Of a DNA stretch of 33,540 bases, positions 32,217-33,540 are shown in pieces. The stretch spans positions 1 to 33,540 of the forward strand of contig JAEUQG010000016.1 in assembly GCA_016789755.1 (NCBI GenBank), given 5' to 3'. The translations under genes were made by a program, and so were the position numbers. Position 1 is the first letter of the stretch. Each line of letters opens with the position of its first letter. Under the pieces are notes generated by a model that did not search any database, was not told the origin of the DNA, and saw nothing but the letters and a program-made list of their open reading frames with translations. This DNA is from Bryobacterales bacterium (GTDB lineage: Bacteria > Acidobacteriota > Terriglobia > Bryobacterales > Bryobacteraceae).

Positions 32217-33540
32217 CTATTTCCTTAACAAGGTTGCCGTTTCATCGCGATATACCTGCTGCCAGCCCCATTGCCGCAAGCCCTCGACCAGCGAGTAGTT
32301 GTTGGGCAACAAGGCATGATCGAACCCGAACTGTTCCACCTGCCGCCGCCAACCGGGGCGGGCTTCGATGAGGCGGATGTAATCCTTCATGAACTCGACT
32401 CCGTAGAAGTCGCTGCGTCCGTCGAAGAAGACCTTGCGGCGTCCCTCGAAGCGGTAAATGAGATAACCGCCGAACTTGTCGGGCGACAGCAGCCGCGCGT
32501 CCGCGGGCAGCCCATCGACAGCAGCCGCCGCTTTCACGGGGAACTCCTTCGGCGGGAACCCGGCGGCCACAGCCGGCGCCTGGAGAATGACGAACGCCAA
32601 CAGCAACAGCAGCGGCGCCAGCACGTATCCGCCGCAGCGGCTTTCGAGCCCGCGCAACCGCTCCGAGTAGGCGAGGAACGCATCGAGGCGCCGCCGCAGC
32701 GCGCCTCGCAATCCGGCCCGTTCGAGCGCAGCCGTAATCGCCCCGTTGGCCAGCGGCAAGGCGAGCAAGGCGAGCAGCGGCAAGGCCCGCGCCGAGCGGA
32801 TGGCCAGCGCCGCCAAGCCCAGCATCAACAGGAAGTGCTCCACGCGCCGCGCTCCAAGGGCGAACCCTGCTCCGCACACCGCCAGCAGCACCACAGCCAG
32901 CACCGGCATCGCACCATCGGCATGAAAGTTGAAGCTTTGAAACTCGCCGATGCGGGCCAGCAGTTCGTGGTTGCCGAGGTAGCCAAGCACATGCCGGTGC
33001 AGGCCCCATCCGTAGGGGTTGACCAGCGTGCCGGCGAGTCCGCAGACAGCCGCCGCCGCGTAGCCTTGCCACGGAGCCGGGTCTTCCCACAGCCAGCGCC
33101 GCAACAGCGCGCCCACGGCATACAACACGGCCACTCCGGGAAGCAGGAAGAAGCTGGCGTGAACGTTGGCCCACACCGCGCCGAAGGCGGCCAAGCCCAA
33201 CGCCTGCGCCCATCCGAGCCGCGGCCCGCGCTCCATCCACAGCACTGCCGCCAGCGCGCACACCCATCCGAACACGTGCGGGCGCGCCAGGTAGTGCAAC
33301 TGCAGAGTGGTGAGCAGGGGAGCCGCCATGATGCATGCCAGGAAGAAGTTGCCGCCCGCCATCCAGTGCAGCCGGAACCACAGCCAAACGCAGGCCGCGG
33401 CGACCGTTGCATACAGCAAAGCTACGCCCGCGAGCCCGTTTGCGCGATGTGCGGCGCCCATGAGGATATCAGCCCCCCACTCCCATGCAAACCACGGTTG
33501 CCCGGGTTTGGTGAAGGAATAAGGATCGGTCCGGGGCAGC
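32217..33540 (-). CDS. Polytopic membrane protein, 5' end beyond the window
   Basis: At least 440 residues, incomplete at its N-terminus. The frame continues past the ATG at 33461 to the window edge and reads SFTKPGQPWFAWEWGADI upstream of it. That motif (S-F/W-T-x-P-G-x-P-W) is common just after the first helix of large bacterial multi-helix membrane proteins, so the internal ATG is not the start. About nine hydrophobic segments follow (for example VALLYATVAAACVWLWF and YVLAPLLLLLAFVILQAP), then a C-terminal soluble domain of about 110 residues (DKFGGYLIYRFEGRRKVFFD) ending VYRDETATLLRK. No transferase or transporter motif is clear. It directly precedes cpaB, so it may be part of the Tad operon or an upstream glycan-related gene. 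Confidence 0.8.
   Translation of the reverse strand, partial: LPRTDPYSFTKPGQPWFAWEWGADILMGAAHRANGLAGVALLYATVAAACVWLWFRLHWMAGGNFFLACIMAAPLLTTLQLHYLARPHVFGWVCALAAVLWMERGPRLGWAQALGLAAFGAVWANVHASFFLLPGVAVLYAVGALLRRWLWEDPAPWQGYAAAAVCGLAGTLVNPYGWGLHRHVLGYLGNHELLARIGEFQSFNFHADGAMPVLAVVLLAVCGAGFALGARRVEHFLLMLGLAALAIRSARALPLLALLALPLANGAITAALERAGLRGALRRRLDAFLAYSERLRGLESRCGGYVLAPLLLLLAFVILQAPAVAAGFPPKEFPVKAAAAVDGLPADARLLSPDKFGGYLIYRFEGRRKVFFDGRSDFYGVEFMKDYIRLIEARPGWRRQVEQFGFDHALLPNNYSLVEGLRQWGWQQVYRDETATLLRK

Overview
The window is high-GC, gene-dense bacterial DNA with no rRNA, tRNA, insertion sequence, phage gene or CRISPR array that I can see. Gene content points to Acidobacteriota, probably a Bryobacter/Solibacter-like lineage. 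The evidence is a secreted VWA protein of the type catalogued as the 'VWFA-related Acidobacterial domain', a roughly 1100-residue TonB-dependent receptor with an N-terminal carboxypeptidase-regulatory domain, two secreted PQQ-type beta-propellers and a Tad locus with hrcA-grpE-dnaJ beside it. This placement rests on family knowledge, not on a marker gene.

Layout. 45-4276 (+): Tat-exported PhoD-type phosphatase, a MoaD-MoaE fusion for molybdopterin synthase, the VWA protein, a divergent Hfq-like Sm protein and an inositol-monophosphatase-family enzyme. 4368-6593 (-): AraC/GyrI-type regulator, a small membrane protein and an orphan sugar-binding lipoprotein. 6611-7700 (+): Rieske ferredoxin and MutM. 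7711-10430 (-): amidohydrolase, aldose 1-epimerase and rhomboid protease. 10533-13835 (+): the TonB-dependent receptor, split by one in-frame TGA. 13899-18988 (-): an M19-dipeptidase-like protein and two PQQ-like beta-propeller proteins. 18989-19302: a gene-free, structured intergenic stretch. 19303-22889 (-): alpha/beta hydrolase with a frameshift, dnaJ, grpE and hrcA. 22999-33540 (-): a Tad/Flp pilus assembly operon and, at its upstream side, a polytopic membrane protein that runs off the window.

How the parts work together. The largest system is the Tad machine: CpaB and the CpaC secretin in the outer membrane and periplasm, the CpaE/TadZ localisation ATPase, the CpaF/TadA motor, the TadB/TadC inner-membrane platform, and three TadE/TadG-type minor pilins that are unusually cysteine-rich. 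The Flp major pilin, the prepilin peptidase and a TadD-type lipoprotein are not in the window. The hrcA-grpE-dnaJ block is a heat-shock operon without dnaK. Genes at 10-19 kb look like outer-membrane uptake and periplasmic oxidation or hydrolysis functions.

The points most worth checking are the two broken genes (12087-12089 and about 19488-19495), the cysteine pattern of the minor pilins, the altered RNA-binding residues of the Hfq-like protein, the missing canonical metal ligands in the M19 protein, the heptamer repeat at 15189-15240 and the structured intergenic region at 19041-19211.
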